Positions 48,431 to 60,860 of a stretch of DNA of 64,000 bases are shown here, one piece after another (within the stretch, counting starts at the first letter, position 1; each line of letters starts with the position of its first letter). A program made the position numbers and the translations under genes. Source of the DNA: Silurus meridionalis (lineage: Eukaryota > Chordata > Actinopteri > Siluriformes > Siluridae). Under the pieces are notes generated by a model. It saw only the letters and a program-made list of their open reading frames with translations. It ran no database searches and was not told where the DNA came from. The DNA is taken from the NCBI RefSeq assembly GCF_014805685.1, contig NC_060899.1, positions 8,469,790 to 8,533,789 on the forward strand, in the 5' to 3' direction.

Positions 48431-51100
48431 TCAGTGTAAATGTGCATTTACAATATAGTTAATGCGTCCACATAACCAACTGAGAAAAAATTAAGACAAT
48501 AGATCATGAATAAAGCATCTAGCCTGTGAGAATTTATCTCACACAATTTATTTTTTTTAAGCTAGTTTTCGCACATAATTGACAGATGCCTTGGCGTCTG
48601 CAGGCCTAACTATTCGTGGATCAGTAAATGCATTCATGTTGGTCTTCGTCCTAAAGAATGTACACTCTTTATTTGGGGGGGAAGTGTATATTGATATATG
48701 TGGGAGAGTTGTCGTCAGTAGCACAGGCTACTTATGACACATTTAAACGACATTAGCATATGTTGCAATGTGACAAGTTTGAGCTTGCGCTGTATGAGTG
48801 CGCCACCTATGGAGTCCCTCAGTAACAACCATGTTTACGCAATTTAGTTACCTCCAATCCAGCGATCAAGGAGTTAATATGTTTTAAGTCTTTCCTAGCG
48901 TAACAGCGTAACATAGAGCCTGGATTATAAATTCATATATACAGTCTAATAGTAAATTCATTGCTTCCAAAAAGTAAACTGTAAAAATAAAATAAAATAA
49001 AAAGATTAAGTCTATGGGAATGTAATTGCAGCTAAGAATCACGTTGGCAGTCTCATTTGTTCTTCTTCAAGATAGTAGAAAAAAAAACATATAACTGCAT
49101 TTTGTTTTATTCTTTTAATTAGGCAGTAGCAGATCATTCAATATAAATTGCGGCATTTGTTGTTTATGTCTCCCTTTAGGGCTTCTGCTTGTTCTACATG
49201 GTACAGTCTGTTCATAGCATCTTTGCTGAGGAACAGCATGTTCTAGCCAAATGCTGCTCCAGGTGGTGAAGTGACACAGACAAAACATGTTAGAGGCAAA
49301 CAATAGGCTAAATTCAGTGGAAGAAGTTACTCGGCTTTATTTGGAATTTTGTACACGTATTTGTGCGTAATTATTTAAAGCACCAAATGGCTAAATGTTA
49401 CAAGTATATTATTCACACTAAACAGGACAGGATTTGGAAACATTATGCATAGACAAACAGGTCAATACAGCAGACAAATCCAGGATGTTTAGGTAACCGT
49501 ATGGGAATCTTATACACATCAGATACGCAATGTGTCATTTTTTATTATAAAATGCTCGCTTGGAATCGCAGATTAACATTAACATTAACATTTTTTTTTT
49601 TTGGTTGTGTTTATATAATGTGACATTTGTATTGTAGATAAAAGTTTTAAAATAGAATACGTGTCTATTTCAGATTTAAAATCAGGAAATGGTAAGTATC
49701 GTGCAGAATGATATATTGTGGATGTGTTATGGTTTGTTTCTCTGTAACTGACTAACAAATGCAAATAAATGTATGAATCTGTTTCGTCTTGTGCTTCCTG
49801 ATTGTATGCCTGGATTATTATATCTAATTAGATGCGCGGGTTTAGTACATCTATTCTGCAATAGGTATAATAGTAAATATACACACTCATTTCGCATTGT
49901 ATTCATTTGACCTATTTCTGCTGAGGTCGGTGAAAATGCTACATTTCTAATGAAACTGAAATTTTGTTTTATTACAATCACAATTTCACAATTTATTTTG
50001 CCTATTTTCGCCATCTTAAACAATACAAATTTTATATGTATTTAGGTCATATTTAGTGATCTGATCGACAAACATACACCACTGTTAGAGGCCGGAAGTG
50101 TAAACCAATCGCGATAGAAATGTATAGAGACGCAGCCGCAAAGCATCAGTGAAACACAGAAATGTCGCTATAGCTTATAGGCCACGTTTTAGAGACGAAA
50201 AAAAATCGCACTGGCCTGTTCGGATTTATCCAAGTGTATAGAAACGTGTCAAAATAGAAAGTTGTCAGTCTGTTTTCGTGATCGTGTTGTTTAATAGGCC
50301 TATTTCATTTAGAAATCATTCTATATGAACTATTACAACTAAAAATTAATTAATGAATTAATTACTTCATGAAACGAATTAATTAAACAAATAAAACTAA
50401 TGACCAAATGGTGTAGCTTGCAAACATATGCCGAGTGTTGTTGACTACGGGATTTGATCGGTTAGGGTCCAGCTTTCCCACAAGCATCAGAATACAGCCT
50501 CTAAAAGCACACCTAATATACATTATGTCCAGAAAAGTCCGCGTAGTGTGCCATTGCCTTTTACTCTTAACAAAATTGTAATTTACATTTTTTAAGTACA
50601 CTATATGCATATTCCAGGTGAAGTATTTGCATCAAATGTTCATGCATTACTTCAGTGACAAAGAAGCATGCAGTAAAATTCCCTTCGCTTAGAGTGTTAT
50701 AAAAAGAAAGTTAAAATCATCCCTGGAGTGTCTAATGAAACGATTTGTCCTGTTTTGCATTTTGGGAGAACTCCTAGCAGGTTAGCGAGATTCTGAAGAG
50801 GTGTGATATATGATCACGACGACTGTGTTGTACTGGATGAATTGCACTTGCTCTTAGCTCTTGAGAATAAGTGGTCCCTGTTCGCGCTTTAAATACTTTA
50901 TAATATGCTCAAATGGCCATATAAACGCTTAAACGTGTTCCATGTTGATTAACAATGTTTCTATCTTAAATATATGTTCTACCAGACATAAATTGCCAAA
51001 GGTATTTTAAAACGCGATAATTTGTTGTGTATTTCAGATTTGCATAATACTAATGTCAAATTTTGGGAAAATATATAATGAGATTTTAACTGTAAATAAA
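48430..51100. other. intergenic, repeat-poor
   Basis: Unique AT-rich sequence without microsatellites for about 2.6 kb, unusual for this window. Frames at 49727-50023 (-) and 50383-50610 (-) are not recognised. It could hold introns of a transcript starting near 47 kb. Confidence 0.4.

Positions 51101-51145
<45 letters not shown>
51101..51145. repeat. (ATT)n microsatellite
   Basis: About 15 units. Confidence 0.97.
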
Positions 51146-51484
51146 GCAGTTTGTGTTGATTATTTTATTTTTTTATTTTTTCAGCGTTGTCTGCAAATAA
51201 CTACCGATAATTGACAGCCGGACTATTGTTCATTAAGCAGAGCTGGTTTGAACGCTCAGCACCTTGGACAGCTCCAAAAAAAAAATCATGCTCTATATAG
51301 ACATTTAAAAGGGATGCTTGTCATAAACACAAATCCTAATGGAAATCATCTTTACTACCGTAATCAGGCACAATTATTCGTTTATATGCAGCGGCGCACA
51401 AACATGTCAGTCACAAAATCATCCATTTTGTCTATAAACAATAAAGCTGAGGTGCTATATGGGCTGAAAGCTTAGGTAGTAAAC

Positions 51485-51539
<55 letters not shown>
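51485..51539. repeat. (GT)n microsatellite
   Basis: About 27 uninterrupted units. Confidence 0.98.
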
Positions 51540-51540
<1 letters not shown>

Positions 51541-51857
51541 AGCGAGCAGCGCCACCCTGAGGTTATTACAGCTCTTCACGGGCTCAATCCCAGTATAATG
51601 ACACACTACACTATGTGACCGACAGCAGTCTGAGAAATTAACGCATCATATATGTAAAAATGTATATGTGTATTATAATAGTATGTGTTTGTGAACATCT
51701 CCTTCTTGGTAGGTGCGTGTATATGTATGTAGATACAGCACTGCTTCTTGGAAATTACAAACCAAAAACACGTAAGACACCACTAAAAAACACCATTGTG
51801 GTGCTTGCATGTATATTACCTTTATATATGAAGACTACTTGTATGGCGTCATACTCC

Positions 51858-52506
<649 letters not shown>

Positions 52507-52518
52507 TATATATATGCA

Positions 52519-52606
<88 letters not shown>
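52507..52606. repeat. (TA)n microsatellite
   Basis: A TA array with ATGCATGC interruptions near its start (52514-52523). It lies on the other side of the Tc1-like copy, so that copy probably inserted into a TA array. Confidence 0.97.
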
Positions 52607-52611
<5 letters not shown>

Positions 52612-52780
52612 CACAGTGAATATGGTATACAAAACATGTAATGTGTAAAAGAACAATAACCAATAAAAATGTTTTTATAAATATGTATTGTATGCCGATT
52701 TTAACTACTACTACAACTAATAATAATAATCATCAGCATCAGCATCCTCACCATCATTATAATAATAGGCTAATGCATTG

Positions 52781-52782
52781 CG

Positions 52783-52820
<38 letters not shown>

Positions 52821-52887
52821 AAAGAAGAAGAAGAAGAAGAAGAAGAAGAACAAGAAGAAGAAGAAGAAGAAGAAGAAGAAGAAGAAA
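52781..52887. repeat. compound (ACT)n(GAA)n trinucleotide array
   Basis: About 13 ACT units (52781-52819) join about 22 GAA units (52822-52887, one CAA interruption). The GAA part is a homopurine tract able to form triplex structures. Confidence 0.97.
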
Positions 52888-53029
52888 AAGCATTGATAAC
52901 ATTTCATTAATAATTGGTCATTATATGTATTGTGTTTTATACAGCCATTTAATCAGTTGATTCAGCTCAGTCATCTTCTGATGCAGTAGTTGTTCTCTGT
53001 TATTTTTCATCCTGATACTGATTTGTTAT

Positions 53030-53090
53030 TTATTTTATTTATTTTATTTATTTTATTTATTTTATTTGTTTATTTTTTTATTTTTTTAAC
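53030..53090. repeat. (TTTA)n-rich simple repeat
   Basis: Degenerate TTATTTTATT units. A matching AAAT-rich stretch is at 53903-53945. Confidence 0.9.
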
Positions 53091-53989
53091 GTCTAGTAGT
53101 AGCTCAACCATGGCTAGTGGTTATAGGCTAGACTGTGTTTAGATGAGAGATGGTTAACTTTGATTTGGTCTTCCACCAGTAGAGGTCAGTAGTTTATAAC
53201 ACAGTCTGATGCCCCTAGTGAACAAGTTTCCAACCCTGGAGCATGCATTTTACTGCACATTTAATTTCTGCTCACACACCTGATTTACCTAATTAGGCCA
53301 TTAACAGCAATTCTTCAGGTGAACTGCAAGTGTTAATAAAATAAAATGTGCAACACATGGGGAACCTGTGACCTAATAATTTAGAGATTAGCTTAAGTCA
53401 ACGTTCCTGCATGTTCTTGAAAAAAAAAACAAAAGTAAATATTTTTCACTGACTTTAAAATGCATCATTTGTCGTTATCTACAAACATTGCAGTAAAATG
53501 CCACAGTCCGAATTGCATGAATTAGAGTGGAAGACTTTTACAAATCAACAAGTGTGCATCCATTGTTTATTAAAACTGAAAATGCATGCATGTATAAGCT
53601 TTAAATGTTGTAATGATTTGCAAAACTAATACAGCTTTTATTTGGTCTTATTGTGCATCTGAAATAATCATAATCACCATAACAACGTTAACTTACAATG
53701 ACACATGACACAATTCTTGTTTTGTTTGTTTGTTTTTGTTTTTTAGAGTTTAGAAACACATGAGATGGGTAAAAGCATCAAAAACATTTAGAAAATCATC
53801 AAAAGTGAAAAATTTAAACATGTTTGCATTAAAATGGTTTTGTATATGGTTATTTAAGATGTTCAAAAAATACAAAATTTAAGATGTTCAAAAAATTCAA
53901 AAAATAAATAAATAAATAAACAAATAAATAACAAATAAATAAATAGAGCTCCAAAGTCATGTGTAATGGAATACCAGTGATACTCACTG

Positions 53990-54460
53990 CTCTTTGGAGC
54001 TTCCTGCTCCATGTAGACCTATTTCAATTGCAGTTCTCACCACCTAAAAATCACACACTATTGTTGAGGATGGCCCCTCAAGGGCAGCTGTAGGATCATC
54101 ATGTGACTACTGTAAATGGCACCATTGAGAAACAATGAAGATGGCTGTTGATGTTCCTCCCTAGATATCCTTAGGACTACTCTTTACTCATGTATCTATC
54201 ACTGAACAAAATAATTTGCATTTTATAGACATCTCATTAAGACTATAACGAAGGCAGAATTAACTCTGATGCTTAGATTCATAAGTAGCTCATGAGGTTG
54301 AGTTTATCTATGAGCCTGCTTCCACTCATGTCGATTTCCTGCTCACGTTGTCTCAGGGAGTTTTTCACAAGTGCTTTTTTTTTTTTTTACAATGCTTTTC
54401 GTTAAAGGCACCATTGAAATCACCCAGAACAGACTAGAATAAAATAGAATAGCTCATCAG
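53990..54460. repeat. degenerate teleost interspersed repeat
   Basis: Motifs such as gttgtctcagggagtttttc (54348), gacatctcattaagac (54229) and acaatgcttttcgttaaagg resemble a repeat family frequent near fish genes. It is diverged, its boundaries are uncertain, and the class is not known to me. Confidence 0.3.
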
Positions 54461-54603
54461 AATAAGAATATCATTATGCCTACTACACTGTGACTAATGT
54501 TGTTCAATTTCAAAAGCAATATGAATTGGCAATGGCTGTAAGAATTCCTGTCCTATCTTAAGTGTATTAAACAAAAGGTTCATATATTGAGTTTTGTGTG
54601 TCC

Positions 54604-54717
<114 letters not shown>

Positions 54718-54841
54718 CATTTTATTTACAGGTACCTATCTCAGCACTCAAGAACACCGCACAATAAGTTACAAGGCAAAGCATAGTAAAAAAACATATG
54801 GAGACAATGCTTATACAGCTTACAAAATATACATAAAACAA

Positions 54842-55063
54842 TTAAAGAAGGCTTATGTAGGAAGAATATGCAATCTTAAACAGGAGGTCCTTAAGTCTAG
54901 ATTTAAAAACAGACAGAGTGTTCCAGAGCTGAGCAGCAGAGCAACAGAATGCCTTATGCCCCATGGTGGCAAGATGAGCAGAAGGAACAGAAAGATTTAT
55001 ATATCGTCTCTCCTTTTTTTCTGTTCTTTCTGCTCTTCTTGCTATATATGTATTATCATACAT
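54842..55063 (-). pseudogene. LINE ORF2 C-terminal remnant
   Basis: The - strand reads HKAFCCSAAQLWNTLS and FKSRLKDLLFKIAYSSYI. This fits the common C-terminal pattern of fish LINE ORF2 proteins (a Leu-Trp-Asn motif, then FKS.LK..LF), with the segment between Leu and Val apparently shortened. It starts next to a (TA)n array. No reverse transcriptase core is present. Confidence 0.5.
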
Positions 55064-55179
55064 ATATTATATGTATATTTACATGTTGAACAAAGTGTAC
55101 AATAATAAGTGTTGCAAACTGTGTGTTTTACATGCAGAACCATGTGTCTTGTGTGCATTCAAGCTTCTTTCTGTTTATA

Positions 55180-55304
<125 letters not shown>

Positions 55305-56043
55305 TACAACAAAGATACATATACCATGTATTAGTTTGGGGATGATGATATCCTGCCAAGAGATGATGCTCTTATTTCAGTAGTGTAACGCTTCAGTGAG
55401 GTCACAGAGTAGGTCACTGTGAAAATGCCTCAAAAATGCATTCAATCTAACAAAAGGTAATCAAAAAGAATTTTCAAAGCATCACATACTAATCAGTGTC
55501 ATTATTGTCACATTATTGTTTAGTCTTTATGCAAATTATCATGGAATAGAACTATATTTTTACATTAAAATGTTTTACATTCTAAGATGTGTGAATTTTA
55601 GCACATCTACAGAGTGAAATGTAGTGAAAATGTCATTTATACTGCACTAAATAGATCTTCAAATACAGACAAAAAGATTTTAAAAAGTATTTAAGATTGG
55701 AGCAATTTCTATTTGGCTTAAAATATTTTCTTATTTATTTTCATTAGGATGCACTCTGTATGTGTTTCATTGCAATTGTCTTCATTATAATGCCGAAATC
55801 GATATCCATTTCTACACTATTCCCAATAGTATTTGAGCTATCAGGTATTGCTTTAAAAATATTCTTTTGCTGGTTCATTTTTTGTGGGTACTGGGAGTAA
55901 TCAGTCTGTGCAAATTTTTTAATGTACAGAGCTCCCAACTGAGATGTGATTTTCTGTTTCCTGTAGTTTAGGTTTAGGGAAGACCAGACCATCTGTCTCT
56001 GGCTGAGTCTGGCTAGTACACAAGCGCTCAAGCACACACTCAC

Positions 56044-56044
56044 A

Positions 56045-56101
<57 letters not shown>

Positions 56102-56116
56102 GCACACACACAAACA

Positions 56117-56168
<52 letters not shown>
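56044..56168. repeat. (CA)n microsatellite
   Basis: A long CA array with TGTG and AAACACAAA interruptions at 56099-56121. Confidence 0.98.
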
Positions 56169-56172
<4 letters not shown>

Positions 56173-56776
56173 AGTATACAACCAGGTCCCCTACTGCCAA
56201 CGTAATGTGATATATAAGTCCAGACAAAGGGGAGAGTTGGTATGGAGGAGGGAACAGGAGAGAGGAGCTCAAAAACTGTAACAACTAGCATGGTTACATA
56301 ATAAAGTCCCTCCTAAGATTTGCACAACTACACCCACAAATATGGAACATGTTAGCAAAAATATATGAGAGGACACTATGTCCTATGTCCTTTAATTCAC
56401 ACCATGATTTTTTTACTTTTTAGCATTGAAATCTTTTACCTAGAAAGCAGTAATGCATATATAATTTATTCATTCACACAGCTATGTACACTTAAGGATA
56501 TGGTGTTAGTGACGTGGGAATGTAAAGTTTATTACAGTTTTTAAGAGTGTGTGTATGTTTCTTCTGAGCCTATAATTGTTCGGGAATATTCAGAGTCTTA
56601 TGCATTTATGCTCTATGTGGGGTAATCCCAGGTAACTGCAGTGAGATTCACGAGACTATATCATGTCAGCCACAGATCATACAATAAAATTGAAAGCACT
56701 GACACAGAACAATGTTCTGACAATTGTATAAGTTATATATGCCTTCTCATACTGTAGATAGATTTATAGATAGATC

Positions 56777-56940
<164 letters not shown>

Positions 56941-57116
56941 AGGGGGCGTGGCCAATACTGGACGCGTCGCAGCGCAGTGATGCGTAGCGCTGATTGGATG
57001 ACAGAGACGCATAAAATCCTGCGGCTTACAGTTTCCTCCAGTCAGCCGGCTGCGTTCACTGCACAGTGCGCTGGTAAGGAATTGAAGCGTCGCCGTGAGA
57101 CCGCTACAACACGTGA
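56941..57116 (+). promoter_or_regulatory. rnd1: rnd1 core promoter and 5' UTR
   Basis: This CpG-containing stretch directly upstream of rnd1 follows the GATA/GACA array. It holds a GC/KLF-type box (gggggcgtgg, 56942-56951), an inverted CCAAT box (gattgg, about 56992-56997) and a TATA-like ATAAAA at 57011-57016. Initiation would therefore be expected near 57036-57050 (inference). The spacing from TATA-like box to start codon leaves a 5' UTR of about 125-135 bases. A GTAAGG at 57074 resembles a splice donor, but no matching acceptor lies before the start codon. Confidence 0.6.
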
Positions 57117-57176
57117 ATGAAATTACGGAGGAGTCGAAATCATATTTTTCACGTCGTTTCGTCTGGTCGAGAATGA
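57117..57176 (+). CDS. upstream ORF in the rnd1 5' UTR, 19 codons
   Basis: An ATG at 57117 opens a 19-codon frame ([19 protein letters not shown]) whose TGA stop at 57174-57176 shares bases with the rnd1 ATG at 57173-57175, in an ATGA overlap. The uORF is in a different frame from rnd1 and has A at -3. If the TATA-like box sets the start of transcription, ribosomes would meet this ATG first. Rnd1 translation would then depend on leaky scanning or on termination next to the start codon. The peptide is basic and resembles nothing I recognise. The arrangement is seen directly; the regulatory role is inference. Confidence 0.5.
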   Translation: MKLRRSRNHIFHVVSSGRE

Positions 57177-58864
57177 AGGAGAGGAGAATAGGCGAGCCGC
57201 TTGTGGTTCGCTGTAAACTGGTTTTAGTGGGAGATGTCCAGTGTGGGAAAACGGCTATGTTGCAAGTCTTGGCAAAGGACTGCTACCCCGAGGTAAGATC
57301 AACTAGTTTCTGTTTAGTCCTAGATTTTTTTGATCAGTCAAATCCACATGGCAATAATGTTAAAATGTAAAAAAAAAAAGTATATATATGTGTATAAGTG
57401 AGAAGCAAATAAGTGAGAAACTATTTGTAACTCTTTTTTTACTATATTTTTCTCAAACATGAATAATGCATCTGAATCACACCAGTCATACAGAACAATT
57501 TGTAAATGTATGTCCAAGAATTATGGTATAGCATTCTGTAAAAGTCAACCCTTATAAAAAATAAAGTAAAATAACCAATTACCAAACAAGCAAGCTGGAC
57601 ATGATCATTTCTGCTCCAGTGTGAACTAAATGGTTTTGATTGTGATTGCTTACAGACATACATCCCGACAGTCTTTGAAAACTACACATCAGGCCTGGAA
57701 ATAGAAGAGCAGCATATTGAACTAAGTTTGTGGGACACATCTGGTAAGGAAAGCAAATGTACAGCTGTATTTATGCTTATAGTCAAAAGAAAAGTTTCCT
57801 GTTTGACCAAATACAGTATTCACCCAAGAGTTATTTGGGTGCTATTTGTACTATTATTTATAATATTTTCAATTAATATGTGTAATCTAAATGTAAAAAA
57901 ATAATTTTATAAAGACACTATAGACAAAGTGTCAGATAAATCGAATCAAAAAATAAAATAATAATAATAATACCTATTAAAAGCATTTACCAGTCCCAGT
58001 CTAATAATGATTGCTTTACCTGAAAAATAATGTGTGAATCCATTTAACATCCACTGCATAAATACATCCTGTTCCATTATTCATCCATTAGAAAGTAATA
58101 TTTGTAATATTTGCATTTATTTAAAATTTTAACAAACGGAGTTCCTGAAGATCATGGAAAGATCACCTCCTTCGTTCTAGATTTTCAAATAAAACACAGA
58201 AAAGCAACCCATAGTAAAGGAAGAAGTATGAATAACTTGTGTAAATAATTAAGTTGGCAACATGTTGCCAAATTAAAAAATGAAATCTTAAGCAGATTTA
58301 AGAGCAAAATTGAAATAAGTGAAAAATATCTAAATTTTTATAGTAATGTAATGTTAGAGTAGAATAGACCTTTAGATTGATATGTCAACATGATTACAAA
58401 AATAAAAGAGCCCAGTAATGGAATCAATCCTTGTGTTCAATGTCTGCAACTCCTTATGGGTTTTTGTATTAATGGGATTAAATTGCATTTGAGAAAAATT
58501 TTTGATTCTTTGCATTGACACAAGTCTAATGGGATTACATTGAGCTCTCAAGCTAAATCACACTGATTTAAAGCAGATACAAGCAATATGCAATTAGATT
58601 CCATTACCTCACATAGGGTGCAGTTGAGGGAGGCTTTGAACTTTGCTGTCATGGATGGTATGGGATTTCTCCTGCAGTAATAGTCCTCCAAGCTGACCCC
58701 TTTCCCGTATTCAAGATCAATTTTTGTAATGGAAGAGAGTGAAAGCAATCAGCACTCAGTTACTTACCCATGCCTTCATTAGGCCAAGTAAACTTCATTA
58801 ATTACGCATGGCATCATTAGTTGATGACAGTCTGGGGGAGTATGAGCAGATTGGCAATATCAAG

Positions 58865-58905
<41 letters not shown>

Positions 58906-58993
58906 AAGCATGCACAGTCTTAGTTTTGTAAGAACCAGCTAAATGTCCTTGCCCTCTCAAAACTTAATGTATTAATATCAGGAGTTACTAAGG

Positions 58994-59062
<69 letters not shown>

Positions 59063-60285
59063 TCTTAAATTATTACTAATTACAGCAGAATATTCTATGT
59101 CTTATTTAGACATCTCTTCTCACACTCTTCATATTAAATTCCAGGTATAATGAGAGGTTGTGGATAGGATGTGGGTCTTGCAACCACTAAACAATATTTG
59201 AAATCTCTTTTTACAGTATGGTAAAACGGTTCGAATGCATACATCTGCTTAAGTCATGGTTCCTTCTAAGCTAAGATGCTGCAAATGTGATATTTTTTAT
59301 AATTTGATTGAAATTTGATTTGTGATATTTTAAAGGATCAGTCCTTAGCTTGATTAAAGGATCAGTCCTTAGCTTGAAGGTTATTGTTTCTGTCAAACTG
59401 TGCATGTTGTCTGTGTGAGTTCTCTCCAGTTCTCCAGTTTTCCTTCAAAACAAACAAACCCAAAAACACAGTATGTTATTATATGCTGCTAAATGTTAAT
59501 ATGTGGGTATGTCCTGTAAGGATTGACAACCATAATAAATAATTTTCTGTAATTGTATTCAATTGTTGCGGACAAATTGTGCTATTGCTTTTGTAGGTTC
59601 TCCGTATTATGATAATGTCAGGCCACTCTGCTATAGTGACTCTGATGCTGTGCTGCTCTGCTTTGATGTCGGCCGACCTGACACTGTTGAAAGCTCTCTG
59701 AAAAAGGTAAACGAGTCCAAATCATAGCTATAAACTGTATTTATCATATTGTGTTACTGTATGTATGCCTATTTATGATATTTCTGTCCTTTAATAGTGG
59801 AAAACAGAGATCATGGATTTCTGCCCCAGTGCACGCATCCTCCTAGTTGCCTGTAAAACAGACCTGCGCACTGATGTGTGCACACTGATGGAGCTGTCCA
59901 CGCAAAAAATGGCCCCAATTTCTCATGAACAGGTCAGTTATTCACATCCACTTAATTATTATAGCTTGATTATTGATTGCTCGATCTATCTGTTTATTGG
60001 CCGGTCTGTTTATCTATCTCCATTTTCCTATGACTCCAACACTAGGGATCTTCACTAGCAAAGCAAGTGGGAGCCGAGGCATATTTGGAGTGTTCCGCGT
60101 TTACGTCCGAGAAAAGCATTCACAGCGTGTTCCGTTCAGCTGCACTGGCATGCCTCGCCAAACTTCAGCCACCTGTCAAGCCCAGCCCAGCCCACCGGAA
60201 ACGCCTCTTGCACCTTCCCAGCAGAAGCGAGCTTCTGAGCTCCTCCGTCAGCAAAGAGAGGACCAAGAGCTGTTCTGTCATGTGA
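57173..60285 (+). CDS. rnd1: rnd1, Rho-family GTPase-deficient small G protein (5 coding exons)
   Basis: Exons are 57173-57292, 57656-57743, 59597-59706, 59798-59932 and 60046-60285. All four introns are GT-AG, and the joined frame gives 230 residues, close to the usual length of vertebrate Rnd1 (about 232). Seen in the protein: N-terminus [10 protein letters not shown]-loop GDVQCGKT at residues 20-27; switch [11 protein letters not shown] near 42-51; WDTSGSPYY at 66-74; CKTDL at 125-129; ECSA at 166-169; [10 protein letters not shown] in the tail; and C-terminal CSVM (227-230), a farnesylation-type CAAX box. Val22, Ser69 and Ser71 stand where active GTPases have Ras-numbered Gly12, Ala59 and Gln61, the known hallmark of Rnd proteins that stay GTP-bound. 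Family knowledge: Rnd1 sits at the plasma membrane, antagonises RhoA through p190RhoGAP and binds plexins, causing loss of stress fibres and cell rounding. Rnd2 and Rnd3 fit less well: [18 protein letters not shown] and the LPSRSEL tail are Rnd1-type. The start at 57173 has A at -3 and matches the family N-terminus. Which teleost rnd1 paralogue this is cannot be told. Confidence 0.95.
57293..57655 (+). other. rnd1: rnd1 intron 1
   Basis: This 363-base intron begins GTAAGA and ends TTACAG, and interrupts the coding frame between codons (phase 0) after Glu40, just before switch I. It is AT-rich, with no repeat or second gene visible. Confidence 0.9.
58867..59058. repeat. two (CA)n microsatellites in rnd1 intron 2
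   Basis: CA at 58867-58901 and 58997-59058, same orientation. Confidence 0.97.
59330..59377 (+). repeat. perfect 24-base tandem duplication in rnd1 intron 2
   Basis: Two identical 24-base units, each containing AAGGATCAGTCCTT, a near-palindrome. Confidence 0.95.
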
Positions 60286-60860
60286 TCCAGACTTCCTGCA
60301 TCCTGAGACAGATTGACAGAAGGGCATTTTTGAAAGGAGACAAGAGGTTATGACCTTTGCTGTCCTCTCCTCTGTCTTACACACTCAATGTGTTGCCTTT
60401 TCAGTTAGTCCATTCCATTTCTTCATCACACAAGCCGATGAGGGTTAACTGATTCTCTTTAATACACAGGTATATGTTCAATAACCTGGTAAAAGGAACT
60501 TCTTGCCCTGTTTAATAAGCCTTTTTTTTTTTTTATTGAGGGTGAGTATGTAATAGCTCGCTGAGCTGTCCATGCATTTCAGCTGTAACAAGAATTCTTC
60601 CTGTCCAGGGTTACCAGAAGAATAAGAATGGGATTAAAATGTTTACCTAATCATGTATGTAAAAGAAAGTTAGAGAGGAAGATACTTAAGTGATTTTATT
60701 AGAGGACACAAAAGAATAAAGGGCATAACTACGGAAGTTTCAAAGTGCAGCTATAAAACTGACACTTGATGGAGTGTCTATCTTTCACCTACCTGCACAG
60801 ACAAGTGTCACCTATCCATCTTTAAAACTTAGCAGATGAATAAAGAAGATCAATTGAAAA
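60286..60860 (+). terminator. rnd1: rnd1 3' UTR with polyadenylation signals
   Basis: After the TGA at 60283-60285 the first AATAAA is at 60715-60720 and a second is at 60839-60844. Either would give a 3' UTR of about 450-580 bases. A T-run at about 60524-60534 lies upstream of both. The actual cleavage site is not visible from sequence. Confidence 0.5.

Larger units (their letters stand above)
57744..59596 (+). other. rnd1: rnd1 intron 2
   Basis: This 1853-base intron begins GTAAGG and ends TTGTAG, and splits the Gly70 codon (phase 1) inside switch II. It contains two (CA)n arrays (58867-58901 and 58997-59058) and a perfect 24-base tandem duplication at 59330-59377. No other coding sequence was recognised. 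Introns 3 (91 bases) and 4 (113 bases) are short and plain. Confidence 0.9.

Noticed and set aside
56040..56291. CRISPR-like repeated structure
   Set aside because: Dinucleotide repeats without spacers, in an animal genome.
57095..57172. N-terminal extension of rnd1 starting at 57095
   Set aside because: The first codon there is GTG, not ATG, and the extra 26 residues are not part of the Rnd1 family. MKERR at 57173 is the family start.
57173..60285. Assignment to rnd2 or rnd3
   Set aside because: P-loop context ([18 protein letters not shown]), [14 protein letters not shown] and the LPSRSEL tail match Rnd1. Rnd3 has a longer N-terminus and Rnd2 a different tail.
59973..60353. 126-codon frame overlapping rnd1 exon 5
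   Set aside because: It is the wrong frame through intron 4 and exon 5. The true exon 5 frame carries the ECSA and CSVM motifs.
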